Below are positions 43,817-52,458 of a stretch of DNA of 64,000 nucleotides, in pieces. A program made the translations under genes and the position numbers. The stretch comes from Salinigranum salinum (GTDB taxonomy: Archaea > Halobacteriota > Halobacteria > Halobacteriales > Haloferacaceae). Numbering within the stretch: the first letter of the stretch is position 1; every line of letters begins with the position of its first letter. A model generated the notes under the pieces. That model searched no databases. It saw only the letters and a program-made list of their open reading frames with translations, and had not been told where the DNA came from. The DNA lies in assembly GCF_009176545.1 (NCBI RefSeq), contig NZ_VTOJ01000002.1, positions 186,001 to 250,000 on the forward strand, read 5' to 3'.

Positions 43817-44409
43817 GCACGGACCCCGGCGAACTGGCGGAGGAGTCGGCCAGTGAGGCGGAGTCGGGAGCGGCGACCGAGACGGTCGAGACGGCCGGGG
43901 AGAGTTCGCGCGGAGAGGCGGCTGGGGGGAGAGCGCGCGGAGAGACGGCCACGGATGGCGAGGACGTGCTCGCGGTCGACGCCGGGACCGAACGGGACGA
44001 CGGCGGGTTCGTGTGGTGTACCGCGTCCGACGGGACGGAGCCGACGACAGAGGCGGCAACGGCCGAGACGACGGCGGCCGACGCCGCGGCGGAAGCGGTG
44101 GAGGCGGCCGACACGGGGCCTGCGGAGCCGACAGGGACGGCGGCGACGGACAGCGGGTTCGAGTGGTGCGATCCGACCGACGAGCCGGACGCCGAACCCA
44201 CGGCGGCCGACAGTGCGGGTGAGGCGACGGTCGAGACCACGTCGGCGGACCCGACCGAAGAGGAGTTCGTCGTCCGGGGCGACCTCGTGACGACGACGAG
44301 ATCGCCCGGCACCGACGACGAGGCAGTGGCGCTGTTGACCTCGCTCAGACGGCGTCCCGACGACGGTCGCTGGCGGCGGGCGGCGGCGGAACTCGGCGAC
44401 GACGAGTGA
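43813..44409 (+). CDS. Acidic low-complexity protein with two GFxWC motifs
   Basis: The 198-residue protein is rich in Ala, Glu, Thr and Asp. Two copies of a short motif stand out: DDGGFVWCTASDGTEPTTEA and DSGFEWCDPTDEPDAEPTAA. The C-terminal 45 residues are more ordered (EEFVVRGDLVTTTRSPGTDD, LLTSLRRRPDDGRWRRAAAE). The repeated Trp-Cys could mark a metal or partner binding site. It starts with GTG overlapping the micro-ORF. Function unknown. Confidence 0.5.
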   Translation: MSTDPGELAEESASEAESGAATETVETAGESSRGEAAGGRARGETATDGEDVLAVDAGTERDDGGFVWCTASDGTEPTTEAATAETTAADAAAEAVEAADTGPAEPTGTAATDSGFEWCDPTDEPDAEPTAADSAGEATVETTSADPTEEEFVVRGDLVTTTRSPGTDDEAVALLTSLRRRPDDGRWRRAAAELGDDE

Positions 44410-44542
44410 CCGTCGACGATGGCAGGTGACAGCCGGCGACGGTAGGTGACAGCCGTCCTCGCCGGCCGTCCACGGATCCGTCGACGACCGAGCGGAGGGA
44501 CCGACGAGGAGGGTTTTTACTCGTCCGGAGCGTGGACCGTCC

Positions 44543-47188
44543 GTGAACATTCGCGGGCTCGTTCTCGACGTCGGCGACGTCCGGACCGTGAACACGCGCT
44601 ACGGCGACCGTGACCTCGTCGAACTCACGATCCGGCCGGACGACCGCGACCCGGTCCGGGTGACGCTCTGGGGCAAGTGGACGGCGACGGCCGACCACGC
44701 CGAGCAGGGGATGACGCTGCTCGTCACCGAGGTGGAGACCGACGAGTTCCGTGGCGAGACGACGTACGCCACCTCCCGCGACTCGTACGTCGTCCTCGAA
44801 CCTGACTTCCTCGTCGACGTGACCGACGTGCGCTCGTGGGTGCAGTGCCCCCGGATGTACTACCTGAACAAGCTCTCGGGGATCCCCCTGAACTACCCGG
44901 TGGTGAAGGGGACGATCGTCCACGAGGTGTTCGGCGACCTCCTGCGCGGGGTAGCGCTCGACGCGGCGGTCGAAGACCGCGTGGCCGAGGCGGGGCTCGA
45001 ACTCGGCCTCCTCGGACGGGACGCCCGCGAGGTCGAAGACGAGGTGCGGCGCAACGCCGCGGCCATCGAGGGGTGGCTAGCGCAGGGGACCCTCTCCCAG
45101 GCCGACGAGTGGCGCTCGGAGTACACCCTCATCTCGCCGACGTTCGGGATGAAGGGGCGTGCCGACGCGATCCGGCGTGGCAGTCCCGTCGAGCTCAAGA
45201 CCGGCAAGAACCTCAGGCGCGACCCGCGCTTTCAGGACAAGATCCAGGCCGCCTGTTACGCGCTGATGCTCGGCGAGGCGGGAGACGTGCCCGACACGGG
45301 GACGCTGCTGTACACGAAGAACACGGCGCTCGAGCGTGTCGACGAGAGCGGCGACCTCTCGCCCGCGAAGGACTTCTCCATCGGCAAGGGGCTCCTGGAG
45401 TACGTCGTCCGCACCCGGAACGAGATCGCCGCGATGGAGTTTTCGACGGAGGTCCCGACGGGATACGAGGCGGACGCGAAGTGCGAGTACTGCTTCGAGC
45501 AGGACACCTGCATGGTCGTCTCCGGCCGGCTCGACCAGGAGTCGAAGGCCGGGCAGATCGGCACGGCGATCCCCACGGACGAACGCGAGTACTTCCAGCG
45601 CGTGTACGAGGACGTCGAGGCCGAGCGCCGCGCCACCCACGCCGAGTACCGCAAGCTGTGGGAACAGTCCGCCGAAGAGCGGGCGGCCGACGATCGCGCG
45701 CTGATCGATCTCGAACCGCTCGGACGCGCGGAACGAGCGAACGGACGGTGGGAACTCCGCGCGCGGAAGCCCGCCGACGCGGTCTCGAAGCTCCGCGCCG
45801 GCGACGTCGCGCTCGCCTCCGACGGCGACCCCGTGACGGGCCACGCCGAACTCTGCCGCATCGAACAGCTCGACCGCGAGGTCGTCGTCACGACCGACGA
45901 GCCGGTCGACCTCCGGCGGCTGGACGTCTACCCCTCCGAGATCACCGTCTCGCGGCTGCTCACGGCGCTCCACGACGCGCTCCTCAAGGGCGACGACCGC
46001 CGGAAGGACGTCCTGTTCGGTCGGGCCGAACCCGCGTTTTCGAACGCGGCACGAACGTACATCGACAACAACCCCGCCCAGAACGCGGCAGTGAACCGGG
46101 CGGTGAACGCCGACGACTGCGCGCTCGTCCACGGCCCGCCCGGGACGGGCAAGACGTACACCATCGCCCGGACGGTCCGCGCGCTGGTCGAGCGCGGCGA
46201 CCGGGTCCTGCTCGCCGCGTTCACCAACCGCGCGGTCGACAACGCCCTCGACGCGCTCCGCGACCAGGGGTTCGAGGACGCCATCCGCGTCGGCAGCGAG
46301 ACCGGCGTCCGCGACGACATGCACGACCTCCGGCTGGACGAGCGTGGCGACCCGACGGAACTCGCGAGCGCGTTCCGCGAGGCACCGGTGGTCGCCGCGA
46401 CCACCGCCGCCTGCGGGTCGCGCGTCCTCCGCGAACAGGCGTTCGACGTCGCGCTCGTCGACGAGGCCTCCCAGCTGACCGAGCCGGGCACGCTCGCGGC
46501 GATCAACCTCGCCGAACGGTTCGTCCTCGTCGGCGATCACCAACAGTTGCCACCGGTCGTCCGGGCGGACACCGAGCTACGGACGTCGCTGTTCGAGCGG
46601 CTCGTCGGCCTGTACCCCGACGCGTCGGTGATGCTCGACCGGCAGTACCGGATGGCACAGCGGATCCAGGCCTTCTCCTCGCGGGAGTTCTACGACGGCC
46701 AGCTCCGTCCCGCCTCGGGCGAGGTGGCCGCCCAGCGGCTCTCTGACCTCCCCGGGGTCGATGCCGCCCGCCTCCCCCCGGAGCTGCAGGACGGCGTCTC
46801 GTTCGTCGATCCGGACGGTCGTCGCGAGGGCAACGCCAACCCGGTCGAGGCCGACCGGGTCGCCGAGGTGGTCGCAGCGCTCCGCGACGCCGGCGTCGCA
46901 CCCGAGGACATCGGCGTCATCGCGCCGTTCCGCGCACAGGTCGCCGAGATCAGCAGACGAGTCGACGTGACGGTCGACACCGTCGACCGGTTCCAGGGCT
47001 CCGCGAAGGAGGTGATCGTCGTCTCGTTCGTCGCCACGGGGGAGATGGACGGTCCGATCTTCGACGACCACCGACGCGTGAACGTCGCGCTGACGCGGGC
47101 ACGGAAGGCGCTCGTCCTCGTCGGTGACACGGCGGCGCTCTCGTCGGAGCCGTTCTACGCCCGGATGCTCGACTGGGCACGCCGGTAG
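44543..47188 (+). CDS. Dna2-like protein: OB-like domain, Cas4-type nuclease and SF1B helicase
   Basis: The 881-residue protein appears to cut and unwind DNA flaps in replication or repair. The N-terminus (1-90) resembles an OB fold (LVELTIRPDDRDPVRVTLWG). Next comes a RecB/Cas4-like nuclease (about 93-330) with C102 in WVQCPRMYYLNK, the catalytic VELKTGK near 216 and cysteines CEYCFEQDTC near 314-323, which together can hold a 4Fe-4S cluster. The SF1 helicase (about 500-881) has Walker A GPPGTGKT near 531, Walker B LVDEASQ near 640, GDHQQLPPV, DRQYRM and RVNVALTRARKAL. It starts with GTG. No CRISPR array or cas gene is nearby, so a housekeeping role is likely. Confidence 0.88.
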   Translation: MNIRGLVLDVGDVRTVNTRYGDRDLVELTIRPDDRDPVRVTLWGKWTATADHAEQGMTLLVTEVETDEFRGETTYATSRDSYVVLEPDFLVDVTDVRSWVQCPRMYYLNKLSGIPLNYPVVKGTIVHEVFGDLLRGVALDAAVEDRVAEAGLELGLLGRDAREVEDEVRRNAAAIEGWLAQGTLSQADEWRSEYTLISPTFGMKGRADAIRRGSPVELKTGKNLRRDPRFQDKIQAACYALMLGEAGDVPDTGTLLYTKNTALERVDESGDLSPAKDFSIGKGLLEYVVRTRNEIAAMEFSTEVPTGYEADAKCEYCFEQDTCMVVSGRLDQESKAGQIGTAIPTDEREYFQRVYEDVEAERRATHAEYRKLWEQSAEERAADDRALIDLEPLGRAERANGRWELRARKPADAVSKLRAGDVALASDGDPVTGHAELCRIEQLDREVVVTTDEPVDLRRLDVYPSEITVSRLLTALHDALLKGDDRRKDVLFGRAEPAFSNAARTYIDNNPAQNAAVNRAVNADDCALVHGPPGTGKTYTIARTVRALVERGDRVLLAAFTNRAVDNALDALRDQGFEDAIRVGSETGVRDDMHDLRLDERGDPTELASAFREAPVVAATTAACGSRVLREQAFDVALVDEASQLTEPGTLAAINLAERFVLVGDHQQLPPVVRADTELRTSLFERLVGLYPDASVMLDRQYRMAQRIQAFSSREFYDGQLRPASGEVAAQRLSDLPGVDAARLPPELQDGVSFVDPDGRREGNANPVEADRVAEVVAALRDAGVAPEDIGVIAPFRAQVAEISRRVDVTVDTVDRFQGSAKEVIVVSFVATGEMDGPIFDDHRRVNVALTRARKALVLVGDTAALSSEPFYARMLDWARR

Positions 47189-47196
47189 AGAACGGA

Positions 47197-47311
47197 GAGG
47201 TCGGAACGACGACGGGGAGGTCGGAGCGATGACGGGTGGATCGGAACGATGACGCGGGGTCGGAACGACGACGGGGAGATCGGAACGATGACCGGGAGAT
47301 CAAGAGTGACG
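47197..47311. repeat. Five to six imperfect tandem repeats of about 20 bases
   Basis: The consensus GAGGTCGGAACGACGACGGG recurs from 47197 to 47295 with small changes (e.g. TGGATCGGAACGATGACGCG), then decays by 47311. The array fills the 139-base gap between the Dna2-like gene and the next gene, ending 17 bases before its start. There are no spacers, so it is not a CRISPR. Confidence 0.75.
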
Positions 47312-47327
47312 ACCGCGTTGGAACCGT

Positions 47328-47744
47328 ATGACCGACCGTTCGCTGGCCGACCGGTGTGGGGCCGAAATCGACGAACTGCACGCCTTCTTCGAGCTCTGGT
47401 TCGGCGGTGAACTCCCCGAGACGCGTGCGGAGCTGGCGCGGTTCGCCGACGTCCTCGCGGACGACTTCCGGATGATACAGCCGTCGGGACTGACGCGGAC
47501 GCGCGAGGGAATCACGACCGACGTCTTCGACGCTCACGCGGCCCACGACGACGTCAGGATCGAGGTCTCGACGTTCGAACCACGGCACGTCGGCACCGAG
47601 ACGTGTCTCGGGACGTACGAGGAGTGGCAAACCGTCGGGGAGGACCGGACCGGACGGATCTCCACCGTACTGTTCCGCCAGACATCCGGAACGCCGAACG
47701 GCGTCGAGTGGGTCCACCTCCACGAGACGTGGCTCGACGGCTGA
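47328..47744 (+). CDS. NTF2-like (DUF4440-type) protein
   Basis: The 138-residue product resembles NTF2-fold proteins of the DUF4440/SnoaL group: N-terminal helices (ELHAFFELWFGGELPETRAE), LADDFRMIQPSGLTRTREGI, and final strands (GRISTVLFRQTSGTPNG, VEWVHLHETWLDG). No catalytic residues can be assigned. The tandem repeats upstream lie where its promoter would be. Confidence 0.65.
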   Translation: MTDRSLADRCGAEIDELHAFFELWFGGELPETRAELARFADVLADDFRMIQPSGLTRTREGITTDVFDAHAAHDDVRIEVSTFEPRHVGTETCLGTYEEWQTVGEDRTGRISTVLFRQTSGTPNGVEWVHLHETWLDG

Positions 47745-47793
47745 CGGGTATCGAGAGAATCGGAGGTGAGGACGGCAGGGATGTCGCCGACGG

Positions 47794-49083
47794 CTACGTC
47801 GCCGTCCGGCGGATCCGTTCGTGGATCTCCGACTTCATCTCCTCGCGGTCCCTGACGGAGGCGGCGCGTCCGGAGACCAGTTCGAGGAGGTCGTACTCCG
47901 CGAGCAGGCCCCTCGTCGTCTCGCCGTCGAGGTCGAGCTGACGCTGGACGTCGTAGAGAGTGTTCGCGGTCTCGACTGCCGACTTCAGCTCCGTCGCGGT
48001 GAGCCCTCCAGGGAGGTCGAGTTCGGGGAGGCGCTCTGCGACTTGCTCGGGGTCGTCGCCGTCGTCGGCAGCGTCACCCGTGCCGTCCGCGTCGGATGGG
48101 TCGGCTGGCTCGCTGGCTTCGTCCACGTCGGCCGGCTGGGAGCCGGTCGTACCGTGGGTCCGTTCTGCGGTCCCATCGGTCTGCTCGACGGTTCCGTTGG
48201 TTCGTTCTGCGGTCCCATCGGTGTGTTCCGCGGTCCCGTTGGTCCGCTCGACGGTTCCATCGACCGATCCGTTCGTCACGGCGTCCGCTGGATCGCTATC
48301 GTCGACGTCGATGGGGGGAGTCGTACTCGTGCTCGGACCCTCGGGTTCGTGGATGCCGTGACGGATCATCTGTTTACGGACCGCCTGCGCCCCGACGTCG
48401 ACGCCGAGCGCGTCGGTCATCTCGGCGAACGTATCGTACTTCTCGTACACCTCCGCCAGCGCCTCGGGGTTCTGGTGGACCGCTCCCTGTGCGTCGGGTT
48501 CGATGAGTTCCGAGAGGGAGTGACCCTTGGTCCGGTGGATCTTCATGCCACGCTCGCTCTCGAACGTGCGGTCACAACCCGGGTGCGTGCAGACGACGAC
48601 GCCGTCCGTGTCGTCCCGATCGTGATCCGAAGCGTCGTCGGCCGTGTCGTCCGCGTCGGCCGTGTCGTCCGCGTCGGCGTCTGGGTCGTGATCCACAGCG
48701 TCGTCGGCCGCGTCGCTGCCGACCGTGTCGGTCGACTCGGCGTCTTCAGTGCTCGATTCGGTCGCCGCCGTGCTCGTGTCGGCGGCGGTCCCAGTGTCCT
48801 CGCTGGAGCCGCCCGCCTGCCCGTCGACCGCGTCTTCGGACGAGGCCGTCGCCCCGCGTGCGGTCGACCGTTCACGCTCGTCGCTCGCGGGGTCATCGTC
48901 GACGACCAGCCGATCGAGCGAGGACGACTCCGGCAGTTCGAGCTTCAGCTGGACTGCGAACCGGTCGGAGGCCGAGTCTTGGCCGTTGCCGTCGACCGGG
49001 GCAGCTTCGCGGACGGCGATCCCCTGCGACTCTAGCGCGTCGATGAGTGTTGCGAGTTGCCGATACTCATCGCTAAGTGACAT
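47794..49083 (-). CDS. C2H2 zinc-finger protein with low-complexity linkers
   Basis: The 429-residue protein has one classical C2H2 finger (CTHPGCDRTFESERGMKIHR followed by TKGH, near 163-186). It is flanked by a disordered Asp/Thr/Ser region, and a region downstream resembles a HTH (AEMTDALGVDVGAQAVRKQM). Seven or more copies of an 8-residue repeat like GTAERTNG / GTVEQTDG lie near residues 275-315, and a C-terminal helical domain (LKSAVETANTLYDVQRQLDL) follows. The N-terminal 20 residues (SLSDEYRQLATLIDALESQG) may form a coiled coil. Probably DNA-binding; target unknown. Confidence 0.75.
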   Translation of the reverse strand: MSLSDEYRQLATLIDALESQGIAVREAAPVDGNGQDSASDRFAVQLKLELPESSSLDRLVVDDDPASDERERSTARGATASSEDAVDGQAGGSSEDTGTAADTSTAATESSTEDAESTDTVGSDAADDAVDHDPDADADDTADADDTADDASDHDRDDTDGVVVCTHPGCDRTFESERGMKIHRTKGHSLSELIEPDAQGAVHQNPEALAEVYEKYDTFAEMTDALGVDVGAQAVRKQMIRHGIHEPEGPSTSTTPPIDVDDSDPADAVTNGSVDGTVERTNGTAEHTDGTAERTNGTVEQTDGTAERTHGTTGSQPADVDEASEPADPSDADGTGDAADDGDDPEQVAERLPELDLPGGLTATELKSAVETANTLYDVQRQLDLDGETTRGLLAEYDLLELVSGRAASVRDREEMKSEIHERIRRTAT

Positions 49084-49303
49084 GTGTCGTAACTCCCTCT
49101 CCCTGTGAATGGGTGATATTCGGTCGATAATAAGCTTTCTGCGATTGCATATAAGCGCTCGGCACCGAGACTCATCGACGATAACAACCCCTCCCCGCCG
49201 CTATGGATCGGTCCCGAGACGACCCAAGACGGGTCGTCGTGAGCGCGGTCGTTCCGCGTGAACACCGGGAAGTTGATACAGCCCTCGGCCGAACGCGGGT
49301 GGC

Positions 49304-49486
49304 ATGGGACTCAGATCGACTTGGCGGGACAGCCAGCAGGTCCGTCGCGGCGTGATCGGAGCCATCTCGGGGGCGGTCGCGGGTATCACCGCCGCGAGCC
49401 TCGAGGGGGGGATCCTCCAGCGGTACGGTGTCGCGATTTTCATCGGCATCGTCGTCTTCATCGCGCTGCTGCTCCTGGTCGAGTGA
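49304..49486 (+). CDS. Small two-helix membrane protein (60 aa)
   Basis: MGLRSTWRDSQQVRRGVIGA precedes two hydrophobic segments (VIGAISGAVAGITAASLEGG, YGVAIFIGIVVFIALLLLVE). The basic N-terminus should stay in the cytoplasm. It ends 33 bases from the convergent Lhr-type helicase stop. Similar small membrane proteins are common in haloarchaea, with no known role. Confidence 0.6.
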   Translation: MGLRSTWRDSQQVRRGVIGAISGAVAGITAASLEGGILQRYGVAIFIGIVVFIALLLLVE

Positions 49487-49518
49487 CCGTCCCTCGACGA
49501 CGCGTCGAACGGGTGCTG

Positions 49519-52299
49519 TCAGGCGTCGACGTCGAGGTCGAGGTCGCGATCGCGATCGACGGGCGGTTCGTCGTCGATCGCCGCGAGCACCCGGTCGTGG
49601 AACTCCCGGAGCACCTGGTTCTCGTCCTCGGCGAGCACCACGTCGCTCGCCATGAGCGTCGCGAGCCCGAACGCCCGCGGTGACGGCGTGTCGGCGTCGC
49701 GGACCGCGACCGTCACGTCGCCCCGCTGGACGGCCGCGAGCACCTCCCTGATGCCGGCGACGTTCAGTTTGTCCTCGAGGATCTCGCGGTAGGTCTCCTC
49801 CATCACCGCGAACGACTCCAGCCCCTGGGCGAACGACAGCAGCATCTCGCTCGAGACCTGCTGCTGGGCGGCGCTCTTCTCGTACCCCTTGTAGCGCTTG
49901 AGGATCATCAGCGACCGCGTGGCGTTGATCCGGAAGTAGCGTTTCAGGAGGTCCGTGCCGGCCAGGGCGGCGCGGAGGTCCCCGGCCACTGCCTCCGGAT
50001 CGAGGCTCTCGAGGATTCCCGCGACGTCGACCTTCCGGTTGAGCGGCATCGACACCGTGAAGCCGTTGTCGGCGACCGACACCTGGACGTTGGCGTTCGC
50101 CCGCCGGGAGCAGTGGTACGCCACGAGGCGGGAGAGCCCGTCGTTGAACCGCCGCCCGTACAGGGAGTGGACGTGGAAGTGGCGGCGGTAGTCGCCACGG
50201 TCTTTCACCTCTTCGACCGCCAGCCGACGGTCGGTCGAGACCGAGTCGACGCCGGCGTATCTGAGCTGTTCGTCGAACATTCGGGTGACCGCGCGGACGG
50301 AGTTCTCGTCGAGCGGGAACGTGCGGAGCCACTCGCGGACGGCGGGTCGGTCGCCGCGCTCGAACCGGTCGAGCAGATCGCCCTGGAACGCCGCGATCTC
50401 GCGGCCGAGGTCGTACGACAGCGGGAGCCGTTCGGAGAACCACGACGGCACCGTGGGCCGCTTCGACGTCGGATCGACGTACACCTTCGCCCCCCGTCGG
50501 TATTTGAACTCGTAGTTGTCGCCGCCGAGGACGAACACGTCGCCTTTCTCCAGCGTGTCGAGGTAGTTCTCGTCGAGATCGCCCACCCACTCGTTGCTCC
50601 CGCGAGTGACGACGTCGCACGTGAACGAGTCGGGGATCGTGCCCAGGTTCGTCATGTAGATGACGCGGGCCATCTTCCCCCGTTTGCCGACCAGCGGCTC
50701 GCCGACCGGGAACTCCGCGTAGTGGTGCTCGCCCGCGGGCGAATCGTTGGTGTCGCGCCACACCTTCGCGTAGACGTTCTTCTCCTCGAGTCCGTCGTAG
50801 TCGGCGGTCAGATACCGCATCAGCCGTTCCCACTCCGGTTCCGAGAAGTCCCGGTAGGGGTACGCTCGGCGGAGCGTCGCCTTGACGTCCGCCTCACGCC
50901 GCACCCCGTTGATCGCCATGCCGTACACGTGCTGTGCGGCCACGTCCTGGGCGTTCTCCGGGACGAAGACGCGGTCGACGAACCCCTCGGTGGCCTTCTG
51001 GAGCATGACGGCGCACTCGACGAGTTCGTCCCGGTCGAGCGCGATGACGCGGCCCTCGACGGTCTGTCCCAGGCGGTGTCCCGCCCGGCCGACGCGCTGG
51101 AGCAGGCTCGCGACGGACTTCGGCGAGCCGACCTGTACCACGAGATCGACGTGCGGCATGTCGATCCCGAGCTCCAAGCTGGTCGAGGTGGTCACGACGT
51201 CCAGTTCGCCGGCTTTGAGCCGTGCCTCGACCCGCTGGCGGCGCTCTTTCGAGAGCGACCCGTGGTGACAGCCGGAGTTCTCCTCGTCGTACCCTGCGTA
51301 CCGCTCGCGGAGGTTGTGTAGCACCCGCTCCGCGCCCGAACGGGTGTTGGTGAACACCAGCGTGTTGGTGTGGCTCGAGACGAGGTCGTGGAGGCGGTCG
51401 TAGAAGCGGTCGTGGACCTCACCCGGCGGTGTGTCGATGAGGTCGTCGGTGGGACACTCCAGCTGGAGGTCCTGTTCCCGGACGAACCGGGTGTCGACGA
51501 TCTCGTACTCCCGCGGCCCGTCGTCGTCGCGTCCCACGAGGAACTCGGCCATCGTCGTGAGCGGTTCGACGGTGGCCGAACAGCCGATGCGCGTGGGCGA
51601 CGTCTCGACCATGTCTTCGAGCCGTTCGAGCGACACCGACAGATGCGTCCCCCGCTTGTTCTCCGCGAGCGAGTGGATCTCGTCGACGACGACGTACTCC
51701 ACGGTCCGGAGTTTCTCCTTGAACTTCGGCGAGTTGAGCAGGATCGCCAGCGTCTCCGGCGTCGTGTTGAGGATGTGTGGCGTCACCTCGAGCATCCGCT
51801 GGCGCTCCGACGAGGGGGTGTCGCCGTGACGGATCGCGTGGCGGATCTCGCACGACTCGCCGCGGGCGTCCATCCGCTCGGAGATCCCCTCCAACGGTTC
51901 GGTGAGGTTCCGGTGGATGTCGTTCGCCAGCGACTTCAGCGGCGAGACGTAGAGGCAGTACACCGAGTTGTCGAGCCCTCCAGAACGCTCGCGGTCCCGC
52001 CTGAACAGTTCGTTGATGATGGCGGTGAACGACGCGAGCGTCTTGCCCGACCCCGTCGGCGCGCAGATGAGCGCGTGCTGTCGGTCGTGGACGTGGGGGA
52101 TCGCCCCGCGCTGTGGCGGGGTGAAGAAGCCGCCGTTCTGGGGGACGAACGAGCCGAACTGGTCGACCCACCACTCGCGGACGGGCGGTTCCAACAGCGA
52201 GAGCACGTCCTCGTCGACGACGTCGACGGCGTCGGGGTCGAAGTCGAGGTCGGCGTCGCGGAGGAGCGCCCGACCGTGATCGTCCCCGGGGTGACTCAT
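49519..52299 (-). CDS. Lhr-type DEAD/DEAH-box ATP-dependent helicase
   Basis: A 926-residue SF2 helicase of the Lhr group, which unwinds DNA:DNA and DNA:RNA duplexes in repair. Motifs: Q-motif region FTPPQRGAIPHVHDRQHALI, Walker A CAPTGSGKTLASF, VSPLKSLANDIHRNL, TTPETLA, Walker B VVVDEIHSLAENKRGTHLS, GCSATVEPL, TNTRSGAERVLHNL, TTSTSLELGIDMPHVDLVVQ and QRVGRAGHR. The C-terminal half carries the WH and Lhr-specific domains (RRGAKVYVDPTSKRPTVPSW). ATG 52299 (MSHPGDDHG) is chosen over the upstream start at 52356. Confidence 0.93.
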   Translation of the reverse strand: MSHPGDDHGRALLRDADLDFDPDAVDVVDEDVLSLLEPPVREWWVDQFGSFVPQNGGFFTPPQRGAIPHVHDRQHALICAPTGSGKTLASFTAIINELFRRDRERSGGLDNSVYCLYVSPLKSLANDIHRNLTEPLEGISERMDARGESCEIRHAIRHGDTPSSERQRMLEVTPHILNTTPETLAILLNSPKFKEKLRTVEYVVVDEIHSLAENKRGTHLSVSLERLEDMVETSPTRIGCSATVEPLTTMAEFLVGRDDDGPREYEIVDTRFVREQDLQLECPTDDLIDTPPGEVHDRFYDRLHDLVSSHTNTLVFTNTRSGAERVLHNLRERYAGYDEENSGCHHGSLSKERRQRVEARLKAGELDVVTTSTSLELGIDMPHVDLVVQVGSPKSVASLLQRVGRAGHRLGQTVEGRVIALDRDELVECAVMLQKATEGFVDRVFVPENAQDVAAQHVYGMAINGVRREADVKATLRRAYPYRDFSEPEWERLMRYLTADYDGLEEKNVYAKVWRDTNDSPAGEHHYAEFPVGEPLVGKRGKMARVIYMTNLGTIPDSFTCDVVTRGSNEWVGDLDENYLDTLEKGDVFVLGGDNYEFKYRRGAKVYVDPTSKRPTVPSWFSERLPLSYDLGREIAAFQGDLLDRFERGDRPAVREWLRTFPLDENSVRAVTRMFDEQLRYAGVDSVSTDRRLAVEEVKDRGDYRRHFHVHSLYGRRFNDGLSRLVAYHCSRRANANVQVSVADNGFTVSMPLNRKVDVAGILESLDPEAVAGDLRAALAGTDLLKRYFRINATRSLMILKRYKGYEKSAAQQQVSSEMLLSFAQGLESFAVMEETYREILEDKLNVAGIREVLAAVQRGDVTVAVRDADTPSPRAFGLATLMASDVVLAEDENQVLREFHDRVLAAIDDEPPVDRDRDLDLDVDA

Positions 52300-52458
52300 T
52301 GTCGAGTCGTAGGACCGGACGTGTAAGTGGGTTGTGGGCCGCCCTCGGCGAGTCACGCGCGGCGTGAATCGAGCCGATGGTGTGTGGTGTGATCGAGCCG
52401 ATGCGTGCTCTCGACGACTATCCAGAACGCCTTTCGTTCACCCTCACGGACGAAGCGT

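Noticed and set aside
44543..47188. Part of a CRISPR adaptation module because of the Cas4-like domain
   Set aside because: The domain is fused to an SF1 helicase as in Dna2, and there are no cas1/cas2 or arrays around it.
47197..47311. CRISPR array
   Set aside because: Repeat units are contiguous and about 20 bases with no spacers; no cas genes are present in the window.
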